From positions 31,134,654 through 31,198,653 of the forward strand of contig OX359250.1 of the NCBI GenBank assembly GCA_947179485.1: a DNA stretch of 64,000 nt, in the 5' to 3' direction. This DNA comes from Allacma fusca (taxonomy: Eukaryota; Arthropoda; Collembola; Symphypleona; Sminthuridae). Each line of letters begins with the position of its first letter. Positions within the stretch are counted from its first letter, which is position 1. Of this stretch, positions 37,127 through 48,802 are shown in pieces. A model generated the notes under the pieces. The model was given only the letters and a program-made list of their open reading frames with translations. It was not told the origin of the DNA and searched no databases. The translations under genes were made by a program, and so were the position numbers.

Positions 37127-37698
37127 TGTTACGGATATATTATAAATAGAGTAGAATAAGCATAATCTAAGTCAGCAAATAGTTTGGAAGGTCGTAAGCA
37201 GAGGCTACGTGACGCCAAACGCTAACATAACATAATTATAAGGAAATGATTCAGATTATTTAATAAACAATAAATTAAGAATAGGATAAGATTAGATTTA
37301 GATTTAGACACGTAGATTAAGTACAAGTTCTAATCTTGACTTCAAGCAAGCAACATCAAGAGGAGCCGCACCTAGAGTCCATTCCCTCCGGGATGGAACT
37401 CAAAAGGTAGCAGACGGGGCGACACGAAATCGGGAGATTTCATGAAGAAGAGATTCAGACTTCAAATTCTATTTTGTGTTAAATGTTAATTGTTCAGTGT
37501 AAATTGTATCAGTTCTAGGAACAATAAATTGGCCCAAAGTTAAATAAAAGAACTACACACAGAATTCAATAGTTCCATTTATTCATGTGTTTCCAACGAC
37601 ATCGGATTCCAGGAATTCAGGGGATGGAACGCCCGAACCTAGGCTACATTACTATTACCCACACAACATCAATACCCGGGTAATATAAATACATAACA
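37127..37698 (+). repeat. 3' LTR, 572 bp
   Basis: It runs TGTTACGG...ATAACA, with the same length and apparently the same sequence as the 5' LTR. Its right end is clean: the terminal CA abuts host sequence ATATCC. The right junction therefore looks integrase-made, unlike the left. Identity of the LTRs indicates recent insertion or recent homogenisation. Confidence 0.92.
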
Positions 37699-38540
37699 AT
37701 ATCCCAGGCTACAAAAAACTCTCCCCCGCCTCCTCTGTAAAAATGAAAATCTGATAAAATAATCCCTTCCAATTTCCAATTCCCTAGATTTTTCAAAACT
37801 CATTCCACTGACACATGCAAATTCACCTAACCCCACGTTAATAATAAGAATATTGTTTTTTTTTACTACCGCCCCAATTTGTCTTCAACAAAAGATTTAA
37901 CACTGGCTTGTAGAAACTTTTACAGGATTTTCAAATTGCTACCTGACAGGGCACTGCTCTTGAAATTTTGGGCTCGGAGCCAAATTAAAAGATTCCACGT
38001 GCAGAGCGAAAGTTTCCAGAATGATAAAATCTGAGGATGAAGTTCTGAAATAATTTTTTTGCACCAAATGACCATTATAAAAATATTCTAAAATCCTGGG
38101 TTTAGAAGAGATTTTTTTTGAGATTTTTTCAAACTTCAATTATTCATTTAATTATTTTATAAATATCCAAATCAAAAATGACGGCTGCGGGAGCCAGAAA
38201 TGTGACGCAAGTCATGTTTTCCCTGCAAAAATTTCCAAGGTATAGGGTAAACAGCCCCTGGGTTTGCTTCAATATCTGTCCAAAAATATTGACCTAGGTC
38301 AAGGGGTAAAATTTTAGAAAAATCTGGGAAAAATTTCCTGGAACATAAGGAACCTGAATATCTGCTTCATATCCTTGTGCAAGATAAGGGGGAGACAAGG
38401 GTTATCAGGTGCACCTTGTACTTTGGGATGTTTTACTTTGGGACGAACAAAAAAGTGTCAAAATATCCCTCAGGCTTTATGCCACAGTCTTCCTCTTTTT
38501 TCCTGCTCCCCTCAATCCTTTAATCTCTCAGCGAGAGTTT
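37697..38540. repeat. Right copy of the 844-bp flanking duplication
   Basis: It matches 8043-8886 base for base as far as I can read, in direct orientation. The first two bases (CA) are shared with the end of the LTR, so the strict host duplication is 842 bp. After 38540 the sequence continues as unique host DNA (TATTGTACAGG), which marks the original right neighbour of the block. Confidence 0.95.
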
Positions 38541-41500
38541 TATTGTACAGGTATTTGCTCCCACTGAATAAAAGTTTTAGGGGAAATCTCCCCTTTTAAT
38601 GCTTCACATTAGTTACAGTCAAGTGAGCAAATAATTCTGTCAACTTTACTATAAGCCCACTTGCGGTCTCCAAGGTTCTAGTAATGACACAATGTCAATA
38701 GGTACCATGACTGTGGGATAAGTTTTCGAAGGACTCCGAAATTTCCTATCTCGGGAAAATTCCTTCATAGGACAGTCAAACCCCGTTATAAGGGATCCGT
38801 ACGAATTAAACCCTCCTCATAACTACTGGAATAACTTTTGGCCCAGCCACCTACTTACCCAATGCCTTGGAAGCTGCTCACAAGAGATAACTGCATGACA
38901 AGGGGCACAAGCCTTGCAAGTCCCTTATAACAGGATTTTACTCCATCAATAAACTTATTCCGTTATGTATTTTGGCCCGAGAAAAGCTTACATTGTTCCA
39001 ATGCTATTAATACTATTATCAGTCATAATTGTACAAAAGCCCCATTCTCGGAATGAGGACTTAAATTCCCAAGCTTTAGCATATATCTACATAAGTACAG
39101 GAGGCAGGAGGAAATTCATAAAAATATACTCAATACAGTGCATTCTCACCACAAGAATTTTTAATAAAGTCCGTACATTCCCGTTTGCTTCAATGTTAAT
39201 TTTGTTTGGGGAAAAGATCATGTGAGAGTAGTGAGTGAATTTGAGAGGGGCTCTTACGAAGGGCTCGCATTGTATGGTTGCTTACTTGGAAGAGCTAAAC
39301 TGAGACAATTGTTGAATTTATCATTTGAATTTAAATCGTAGCTGGGAGAAGGGAGCTCGGAGTTGTGCTAATATTTTTGGGCTAGAAACCTTGTAGTCAC
39401 TTGACTGTCATTTATTACGGAGGTAACAGTCTCTAATGGTATGTTAGTGCTTATGTATGCAATTCTAATGGGTTTCCCTGTCCCTGGCGCACCATTCAGA
39501 GTGGTTGGAACAGTTTCAGGAGCTATGTATGTAGGGCCCTATAATTATGTATTTAGACACAACCCACCTACGTATGTACATGCTTGTGTAGGAGGGAGCC
39601 CACAGTTCTGATGCTATTTTATGGCTCCACCATCCTCCTGTCATATGTAACTCCCTAAGATGTAAATCCTGGGCTGAGGGATTTTACCACAATATATCTA
39701 TCTATACTTTGATCTGTCTACAGGGTGTAAATACCTTTCCCACGTTCCATATCTGCACTATAATATGGAAAAACTCTCGCATTCGCCACAAAATTTTCTC
39801 CAGAATTCTTTAAAAAACACTGAGCTCTGTACAAAAATTTCCCATGGATAGGGCTATGAAAGATCTTAGGTTTTTCCAGTGAGGTAACAATAATTACTCA
39901 GGAGTCGATAAACAATTTTTAAATTGATCTGGTAAGATATGCAGCTATAGTTACAATATTGCACGAAGATTTTAAGAAAATAATGTGAGAATAAAAATAT
40001 TTGTCAATAAGAATTACTATATATTAATTCAATGGCAATTCAATGGTAATTCAACGGTAATTCAATGTTAATTCAATGGTCATTAATTAATTAACCCTTA
40101 TCCTGATCCTAACTGTTTTGCCTCGTAATTCCTATGGAGGCCTTGGTTTTTTCAGGATTTGTTCAGGAGTTGTTCAGGATTTGTTCAGGATTCTTTGCAA
40201 TAAAGTTTTATTTCGTCAAAACTTTACAGTAGCGGATTGCAACTATAACTTTTATCTTCCCAAACAAATTTAAAGAGTGTTGATTCCTGAGAGAGGAACT
40301 TATTTTGCACTGAGAAACCCTTCGGCCTCACAGCGTCCTTGTCAACACACGTGGAACTTCGTGGAGCTAGGAACGGAGGAGGTAAATTTTTCGAAGCACC
40401 TTCTATCCACATGTGTGAATTGTAACTGGAGGGGATATGTATGACCATGTCGGAGGACCAGGAGGAGATGTGAGTACAAATTTATACATAGGCAAGTGCC
40501 TGCTCTTTGTTTCTCACATAGCCCGAGCGTACTTTTTGAAGGTGATGGAAACTAAAAACCAAAATCCCTCGACGTTACTGCCAGCCTATAGAGAGGAGCT
40601 TTCCTGGCGGAGCCCACGGTGTACAGATAAGTTGCCTGCTTCCCAAATTGACGGTAAATAAGTAGGTCTGAGAGTGTGCGTTCCGGAGTCGTAATGTTTT
40701 ATAGCTGATATGTTCCTCAACCACGATCATTAGGAGATGTGTGGTTAAGGAAGAGAGAGAGAGAGAGAGAACCGGAGCAAAAGCTCGTCGACATGTCCCA
40801 ATAATAGTCTTCTCCCTCATCAATCCTGACTATCATGGGCTGAAATTCCTCTCACAGTACATAAACGGGCAAGATCCTTCATGGTCAGAAATGTGCGGAA
40901 AAATGAAGGGGCTTAAGTGATATCAATAACCTCCAACTGACGCTCCGATGTTTATACACATAAACGAGATTTCTCCCAAGCGCTTTCTCTCACTTTCTCT
41001 CTCTCTCTCTCTCTCTCCCTTCTTTCACTTACTTTCACCCAGAGGTAGCAAATGTTTAAAAACTTTCCCCTCTTCCCCCGTATGCTATTGAGTTATGTAG
41101 TCTGGAACGAGGAGGAGATGCAAGGTTTTGACAAGCTGTGACTTGGACGTCTTTGTCTCCTCCCAACTTGTCTCTCCCCAAGTTTTTAAATTTCCAGAGA
41201 TGATTTTCTTACAAGACTTTTTACGATCCGGGGAAAAACCAAACTGCTATTTTTCGTCCCTTGAAACTCTTCCCGATCCGAAGCCTTCCTTACACACACT
41301 TTCTCCCCCACTTTCTCCATTAATGTCACATTAGGATCCAGACCCATACTTGCAAGCTTTAAAGCCCCAAGTCCCCTTTCCAGCATACAACTTTGTCTTC
41401 AAATTATATCCAAACAAACGCTTGGATCTAACTTTACCTGCAGACACTCTCAATTACATACTTTTCTTATGGGTTAAGGAGTAAACACGAGAGTCCTAAA

Positions 41501-44500
41501 CGCTCTCAAAAGACGTACTAAAAAAATTCTCAAACACGCTCAGCCTCCTCATCAATTCTGCATTCTGTATCCTTTACAGGACATTGAGTTCAAATTGGGA
41601 CAAACTGTCTTGTCAGGTCACAGCTCGTTCTTAACAGACGGATTGAGACGCATGGGAATGCTTTTTTTTTTAAGTAATTATGCCTCAGCATCTGTATATC
41701 TATATATGTACATACGCATTACTTGCCATGTACTATTTGGAGAAAGTCTGGGATGCATGGATGGACGGAGAGAGAAAGCTTGGAATTTTCTTGGAGTTTT
41801 TGTTGGGGAAAGATGTAATTAAGAGGAAATTATCATGAGCTCCACGTTTCCCCTTTGACTCTGGCCCTGGTCTGATCCCCATGCTCGAGGGAGAGAGAGG
41901 GAGAGAGTTCCTTCCAACGAGGGACATTCACAGGAGGAACAAGTGAGGGAAATGAAGTGCAAAGTGAATTTTTTTCTCGTCCCATTCCATAGTTACAGGG
42001 AACTTGTACAGGAGGAGGTGGTTCGAGAGTCAACTTTCCCCTAAACATCCCGTATTTACTCCGAAGGATAAAAACTTGCAATTAAGACCGTCATTATAAT
42101 AAACATTGATTATTATTGTTGGGGGAAGGCTGAGAGAGAGAGAGAGAGAGACAGAGCTATAGCTCTGGCTACTAATTTTCGGAGCTTGGAGAAAGAGGAG
42201 AAAGAGCTGGGAATTTTCACCCAATTGCTCCTGAGGCAGGCGGTACTTATTCTCACCTTATCATTTCCCCTCCTTTCCCCATCCCGTCACTTAACATGCA
42301 ATTACAGCCCAATTTCCACCTCAAGCTGTTCCTGACCAAGGGGAGGATTATCCGTTTATTATTTTCCCTACCTTTTGCCCAAACCTCTCCTTTTTCCCTA
42401 GGAGATGATACACTGCCGTCTCTCCCTAAATTTAGCTATCTGGGTTCCATTACCTATAATTTTGTTGGAGGAATATCATCCAAGTGTGGGGATTTTCCCT
42501 ATAATGAATTACATCAATTTAGCAGATACACATCAGCCGCCGATCGATCCTACAGAGGGAAAAAACTTTCTCGAAAAATTTCCCCTGGTAAAAAAAAAAC
42601 TCTGGTTACTTTCATGTCATCAATCACTCACAGGGATAGAGCTATGGACGTACGAATTTCCTATTCATTACTCCTCTCTTGATAAATGAATGACATTCTT
42701 GTATTGTTCCGCACTGTGGCTCTCAAGAAACTCCCAACTTCTCAACACTTGAGTTTTATTACCTTTTTGGACTGGTACTTCCAGGATCATTCCCAGCTCA
42801 CATGTATGCAAGAGGTTTTAAAAGAAGTCATCAACAGTCTAATCTCCTGTAAAAGAGTTTCAGAGTTTTTCTCGAATTCATTTTTCGAAAATTTAAAAAC
42901 ATTTCCAAGATACTCTACTCAGCCCGCCTGGTGGAGGATTCTAATAGTCCTAAGGTTTCTTAATCCGTTTCAATTGTAGAGCCCATAATGTGCACATGAG
43001 CGCAATAGAAAAACACAAGAGTTTAAATGCGGGTAAGATGAAAAAACCCGAGATTCGAATGCTCAAGAAGCGTGAACAATTAGGAGATGAGAGGCAGACA
43101 ATTTCCTAAGAGCTTCTCTTTCCTTCTGTTAAATGTCTTTAAAAAAAATAGAGAGCTCCTGATAGCATCTTACAACTTGTATCATTTTTAGAGCTTGTGC
43201 TAATGGAAGAGGCACACAAAATTCTATCCCCTTCTTTCACTCATGCCAGGGACTGTCTCCTACAGAATTTGTACTTCCTGTTAAAAAATCCCACAAAAAT
43301 TTTCACTATGTACAAAAATTCAGCGGTCAGGATTTGTTTAGTCTAGCTCCTGAAATAAAATAAAGATCTGGAACAAAATTTGATACAAAATAGGGGAACT
43401 TAATATTTCACAGAGTAACTTATGTAGGAGCTAAAATTTTGGATTTAATTTCAGAAAAAAGGGGGAGAAAGGTATTTTTTGGTGAGCTGGTTCATGTGGA
43501 AATTGCTATTTTTGTGTGTGATGTGCAGACATGAAATTGTGTATAGTGTATCTACATTTATATGCTAATATGTAGATAAGGTGGTACAAGAAGGGATTCT
43601 GGTTGTAGCCAACGATATATTTACACTTATCATGAGGTTGACAATAACTTACACATTAAATGCAATTGGGTTCGTGATGCGTGAGGAAATGAAAGTATAG
43701 TGTTCCTCCCCGAAGTGAGAGAGTAAGCTGGAATTGAAAGAACGGGAGGCTTTGAACCAGCAAGAAGTTGCGTGACTGTTGGCACAACTGTCCGAAGGAT
43801 AACACCTTGGAATCTTTAGATGAGCCTCTCACAATGTGACAACAATCGTTTAAAAGGAATTGACCCAAAAGTTGACACACATTTCCTACCCGCATGCAAG
43901 AGAAAGCTCCCAGAAGTTTCCAAACTTACTACCCTAACATGCTAACGAGCTCTCTCTCTCTCTCTCTCTCTCTCATCGGTTTTGTGAACAGTTCCCAAGT
44001 TTTTGTAGGGATTTACTCATCCAAATCCGACAGGAGCGCACGAGAGTAATAAGATGGGAAATGTAATGAGCTAATGCAATAAATATATAGCGATATCCCC
44101 TTTCCCAAGGATTTCCCAACCACAACACACAATCATGCGATAACCTCTGGGACGAAGTATCTATGTCATCATATCGTCAGGCCAAAATTTACTTAAACTT
44201 TGAGCACACTACATGCAACAGTCAGGCATCAATTCCCAGATAATATTTCCACAATAGCAGCCCATCGCTTGTGAAGAAGCAGAGTGCAGTCTCAGCCCTT
44301 TAGAAAAAGTTTACTCTCAAAAGAAAGAGAGATAGAAAGTCCAGAGATCCTATTTTCTAAATAGTAAGATAACAGCCAATGAGAAAAATTTTGAAGGCAT
44401 TTAATAATAATTCTCTCTGGCAATAGTTCCTCACATTTGTATTCGTGCCATGAAAATTTAATTGGAGCATTTTACTCCCAGTGAGAAACATACAATAATA

Positions 44501-46891
44501 ATTATTATTACTAAAATATATAATACACTGTAAATCCACTTGCTTTTGCTTCTTCACTCATCATGAGGTCCTTTGACACTCCCCTTAACGTTTGCTTCAT
44601 CAAACTCCGTACACAAGCAAACAATGGGCCCGAGATTGAGGTACCTCTTCCCGGGAACTTTTGCAATAGCTAATTATAACTTCATATCTGAGGTACATAC
44701 GACTGACTGAACTCAAGTTTACACAATCACTACAATGGCTGGAGAGCATTCAAGCATTGCTTACATTACAGATAGCAACACCTGCAAGGACCGTGCATGT
44801 AGGAAGGTGTGTATGCAGAGCTTCTAAACTACTGAAAGGGTGCCAAGAGACCTTTTTCACCCCCTTGGGTCCAAAGAGGGGCACTGTAAGACAACAAACT
44901 TTCTCCAACATTTTTCAATTCTCCCCACACATCCAGTTCCCCCAAATATTGTCGTACAGAATTTGTTCACAAGTGGTACTCCCTTCAACAGTTCTTTAAA
45001 TGTAAAAAGTATCAAAGATTCTCTTAACATTGAAAATTGAGTGAAACCTTATAAATTTCAAATGTTCACTTTCTCCAAAAAACAATCCTGACTCTCAGCC
45101 GCAATTCCTTTTGCTGCTGTCTCCAGATTTTTTTTTGTTTTGTTTAGGGTAATAGGATGGAACAAAATTGAAAAAATCTGGGAGACACTTTCCTACAAAC
45201 TAGGGGAATTGAATTGTTTTTACCATTGTCCTTTCTATGGGCCAGGGGGGAGGAGAAAGCACTACGGTTCCATGCACACTCATAAACAAGCACATGCATA
45301 TCATCTTTTGAATAATAAAGCCCTGAGCCTAACTGCAAACTACTGCAATATCTCTTCAGTCCTGCCATAGCATAGTTGTGAGAGCAGTTGGGAATGGCAG
45401 TTGGAAATGTGAGTTGGGAATGGGGCTATTGTGTGTGTACTCCTTTGTATATCTATCTATACCTATCTACATATACTTGGGGTACCTACAGTCGAAAGAA
45501 AAGCAAATCAGAGCCGGTGTGTGTTGTTGCCGATGTGTGAAAACCCGCTCCGGGCATCTACATAACACTTGAAAAGCTAAGTGTGTGTACTGCGAAGCCA
45601 AACAGCCTTTGTGGAGATTCCAACCACCGTATCAATGCAATGGTCAGGAAATAGGTCGTTATCTTATGATTCCGATGAGTCTGAGCGTTAATACAGGAGG
45701 ATCAACTTTGTTTGTAAATACCTGACTTCCCTTGTAAATAGTGTGGAGCGCTTGGTCCTGACAGCCCAAGGACTGAGCATATAGTTGAAGGACTCTACAG
45801 TATGAAAGCAAACAAAATGGTATCCGTACAAAGCTCACATGATAGATTGTCAATTATTATTATTCTGCCGAATTCCTAGAGACAGGTATCCCAACTCCGC
45901 TCATGTAATGACCGTCAGATATATAGAATACGTAAGCTCTGCCATGTGTGTATGTATGAAATTATCGGTGTTTAAATTATATAGGTAAATAAGTAGTTAT
46001 ATAATTACTCTCATAATTATTATATATGTATCTATAGGTATAGGAACATCCATGGAGAAAGTACGGCTTATGAGACGAGCTTTGTCCAAGTGCTCTGGGA
46101 TCTAATCTATTAGGATTTGGTGGATACGACTCCAACAATAGGCTCATCATGAATCTGCCTCTTCCACAAATATCCCTCCCTGAATGGTACTATTACATAA
46201 GTATAAGTTAGTGCGGGGAGATGCTGAGCAACACTCCCCATTAAGTCACAGCTCGAAGCGCACACTGGCTCTTTTTGGGAGGAGAGGGGACTGAATGGGC
46301 GATTAGCAAATCTGAGGATGTTTATCTGCCAGCCTTTGGAAATGGGCTTATGCTGAATGTACTGGGAAGAGGGAAATATTACGAACCGTCACTCCGATAA
46401 GCAATACAAATGACATCCTGCATGTGTAGATCCAACTGGAGTCAAAGGGAGGATAAAAACTGTGGACTAAAAATAAATTTTAAATAGAATTCGACTCCTG
46501 TATACTATCCCCTCTCCGAACAGAGGCATAAAGTTCTTACAAAAGGACAGACTCTCAAGTAGATATACAAAATGTAAATAGATACAAACGGATAGATAGA
46601 TAGATATATCTATGTGGAGACCATGGAACATAAACACACATCTCCGAAGCGCTACACATCCCACAATCATAAACTCCATTATTTTCTTTTGTCTACTGGT
46701 TTTACAGAGGCCGTTCAGCCTCCCAATTGTGGTTCCCCTATATAGAGGTTCCTGATGATAGTGGGAGAAAGAACGGGAGAGGAAAGGAGCAGCTGGGGAG
46801 GAGAGACTTTATCTATTCATGTATGCCTAAAGAGACAGAGGCTCTGGAGGTAGATATATAGGGACGAAGGGAGTAAGCCCAAGTAACTTAC
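38541..46891. other. Noncoding stretch, probably intron of the minus-strand ODAD4-like gene
   Basis: If the last ODAD4 exon in this window (46892-47034) splices to exons further left, this is intron. I found no coding exon that I can support. A 73-bp acceptor-donor-bounded stretch at 45722-45794 (VLQLYAQSLGCQDQAL in one frame) is the best but weak candidate. The stretch contains a 172-bp MITE-like unit, several GA/CT microsatellites (about 40754-40770, 40998-41018, 42130-42150, 43950-43974), a run of about five AATTCAATGGT-like 12-mers at 40029-40085, and TTGTTCAGGA-like repeats at 40153-40190. Confidence 0.5.
38773..38944. repeat. MITE-like element, 172 bp, inverted termini
   Basis: The left end is CAGTCAAACCCCGTTATAAG. 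The right end, read on the minus strand, is GGAGTAAAATCCTGTTATAA, a recognisable inverted copy. It has the same type and length class as the unit at 989-1167. There is no ORF. It is probably a non-autonomous relative of a pogo-type element. Confidence 0.5.
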
Positions 46892-47034
46892 TTTGTTGTT
46901 GAAGTTAAGCCCTTGTTTTCGAGCATACATTGGATTCTGCTGACGCCAGAACTGCTCCCGAATTTCCAAATAGTTGAGTGCTTCGGTTGCATTAGATCGG
47001 AGCTCCTGGGAAGCTCCTTGATCGCTCCGAATGT
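46892..47034 (-). CDS. ODAD4: ODAD4/TTC25 exon, conserved WRQQNPMYAR segment
   Basis: A minus-strand exon is bounded by a 3' splice site (GATGTAG) and a strong donor (AAA|GTAAGT). It encodes ...ALNYLEIREQFWRQQNPMYA RKQGLNFNNK. The motif NYL...FWRQQ(N/K)P(M/I)YAR is diagnostic of ODAD4 between its N-terminal and C-terminal TPR groups. The exon accepts one base from the upstream exon and ends in phase 0. It is the last exon of the gene that I can place. The C-terminal TPR repeats expected next were not found to the left, so they lie in small undetected exons, beyond the window, or are missing. Confidence 0.85.
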
Positions 47035-48355
47035 CTACATCATAACAGGGGACATTGATGCGGACCATTATCATAATTTACTCCTATCTACTTGTAATAT
47101 TTTTAATGTAATGTAGATATACAGCACATGAGTATGGGACAGCCCAGTAGTTAAGACACGCACAAGGAGTGGGGCCCAGGCAAAGGGAGTCACGGATTAC
47201 AAAAAGTTAGAGAATCTGAAGGAGTTCTAGGGACGAAGCAAGCCAAAAAAACTAGTTCAGGAGAGCAAAATGAGTAAGTGAAAGCAAAATGAGACAGAGA
47301 ATTCAAAAGGAGTTAAGGAAGACAAAACGTTGGGGAAATTGAAGGAATAAAAGCTTCTTTCAAAAGGAGACAGAGCAAGCAAAAGGAGTTAGGGAAAGGA
47401 AAAAAGGAGTGAGGGAAAGTACTGTATTTTAACGGCCCGTCACTCTTCACTAGAGCCACTCGAACTCATCAGAAACCAGCCACGGCTGCTTTCTCCTCAC
47501 GATCAGTACTACTTAATCCAGCTGAACCATACAATCTTTATGGGAGGGTTCAATAAAAATAAAATCTATCCTCTATTTAAATGCACTGTCCTCAATTTTT
47601 ATACGAGGAGGAGAGAAAGCTCTCAAACTTTACTCACACATCTTCACTCATGCAAATGCCGAGTAACGGTGCCTTTCTCCTTTACTTTCTCCAATAGTTT
47701 AAAATTAGAAACCACTAGAATCTTCTTCTTCTTCTTCTTCTTCTTCAAGTGCAATGCACGAGACTCTAAATAAATCTCATCTACCCTTCCATCAAATTCC
47801 CTTTCTCTCCATTTCTGGAGTTACATAGCTTTGCGCATATACCTGGCCGTGAGCAATTTGTTATAAGAATTAGTAAGACAGGCTTATCTTTTCTACTATT
47901 ACACTCTCTGGAGCAAGAGCAGTCATAGAGAGATGAGAAGAGCCCAAGCTCAGCATTGAACATTTTCCTGAAATACCCTTCAGGCCTAGAAGAAATAGAA
48001 AGATAAAAAACAGGAGTTGGTAAATTAGAGGGATAAATTTTCTGAATATTTCTTGAGAGAAGAGTTTCTCCCTAAACTTGACATTAGAACTGAAGTTGAA
48101 GGGGGGAAAGATTGAAGAGTAAAAATATATAGACTATTTGAGACTACAGCCTTTTCATTAAAATGCTTGATGGTATTTTTTTTCCTAGGCTAATTTATTC
48201 TAGGAAAGATCCTTAGAAAGATAATCATTTGTGAATTGATCATTGTCGTGGAAAGGGGGAAACATTCCCATTTATTGTCATACTCGGAGAAAGTGGATGA
48301 CGAGAGGATGGGAGACAGGAAGAGAGAGCGAGAGGATTTAAAGATGAGTGAGTAC
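47035..48355 (-). other. Intron of the ODAD4-like gene
   Basis: Noncoding, with canonical GT-AG ends. It contains a repeated GGAGT-rich stretch (47160-47420) in which phrases such as GCAAAAGGAGT(T)A recur, and a CTT microsatellite at about 47722-47746. Confidence 0.7.
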
Positions 48356-48580
48356 CTGGTCGGAGGAGAAACTTGGTAAGGTAATCCTTATCGAAGTACA
48401 TCTGTCCCAGCACTTCCCTCGCTACCCAACGAGCCCTTGATTTAGACGGTGTCTTATGTTTGCTCCCAATCCGTCCACCACTTCTCATAGCAGCATCACC
48501 TCCTCCTCCAGCACTGGCATTGTTAGCTCCTACTCCGTCGGATTCATTGGGAATTGAGGAGCCTCCACTTTCCATCTTTA
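48356..48580 (-). CDS. ODAD4: ODAD4/TTC25 exon, linker plus VLGQMYFDKDYL segment
   Basis: The exon runs on the minus strand from acceptor TTATAG to donor CCAG|GTACTC. It encodes a Ser/Gly/Ala-rich linker (LKMESGGSSIPNESDGVGAN) and then ARWVAREVLGQMYFDKDYLT KFLLRPG. The second part matches the conserved LLG(E/Q)(L/M)Y.DK(E/D)YL segment of ODAD4. Phases 1 in and 1 out fit both neighbours. The acceptor at 48581 was preferred to one 5 nt further in because only it keeps the frame from the upstream exon. Confidence 0.8.
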
Positions 48581-48727
48581 CTATAAATCATTTTCAAGTT
48601 TTAATGCTTCTCTCTCTCTCTCTCTCTCTTTCCCTTCTCAGGGGAAAACGGAGAAAGCTCTATAGGACTAGAGCCAAAGGATAGTAAGATGTGAGTAAGA
48701 GTAATGGAACAAGTAATGAGAATTTAC

Positions 48728-48802
48728 GATTTGCTGAGGCTTCCAGTTCATCTATCAATGGGAGAATTTGGTCCAAATCTTCTATTTGTGTTGCGGACCG
48801 AT
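48728..48802 (-). CDS. ODAD4: Possible symmetric 75-bp exon of the ODAD4-like gene
   Basis: It is bounded by GTTGCAG on the 5' side and ATC|GTAAATT on the 3' side. Its 75 bp open frame encodes RSATQIEDLDQILPLIDELE ASAN. Phase is 1 in and 1 out, so it can be included or skipped without disturbing the flanking exons. I know of no matching segment in vertebrate ODAD4, so it could be a lineage-specific or alternative cassette exon, or a false positive. Confidence 0.45.

Larger units (their letters stand above)
8895..37698 (+). mobile_element. Giant Ty3/gypsy-type LTR retroelement, about 28.7 kb, five large ORFs
   Basis: The proper element runs from the TGTTACGG start of the 5' LTR (9040) to the ATAACA end of the 3' LTR (37698). 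A 145-bp abnormal extension precedes it on the left. Pol order protease, RT, RNase H, integrase with a GPY/F module places it in Ty3/gypsy (Metaviridae). ORF order is ORF1, Gag, Pol, a cluster of small ORFs, ORF4, ORF5, all on the plus strand. The usual size of this superfamily is roughly 5-12 kb, so it is unusually large. The extra length lies in a 3.1-kb leader, ORF1, spacers in Pol, the 2188-aa ORF4 and a 2.4-kb 3' region. All large ORFs are intact and the LTRs look identical, so it is recent and possibly active. It lies 3' of, or in an intron of, the minus-strand ciliary gene, in antisense orientation to it. Confidence 0.95.

Noticed and set aside
43656-43895. Minus-strand open stretch ending at a GTAAGT-like donor
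   Set aside because: Open in two frames but none resembles ODAD4 TPRs. The acceptor is unclear.
45722-45794. 73-bp candidate exon with TPR-like VLQLYAQSLGCQDQAL
   Set aside because: The splice sites are weak to moderate, and the incoming phase does not fit the last placed exon without another unseen exon. It is kept only as a lead.
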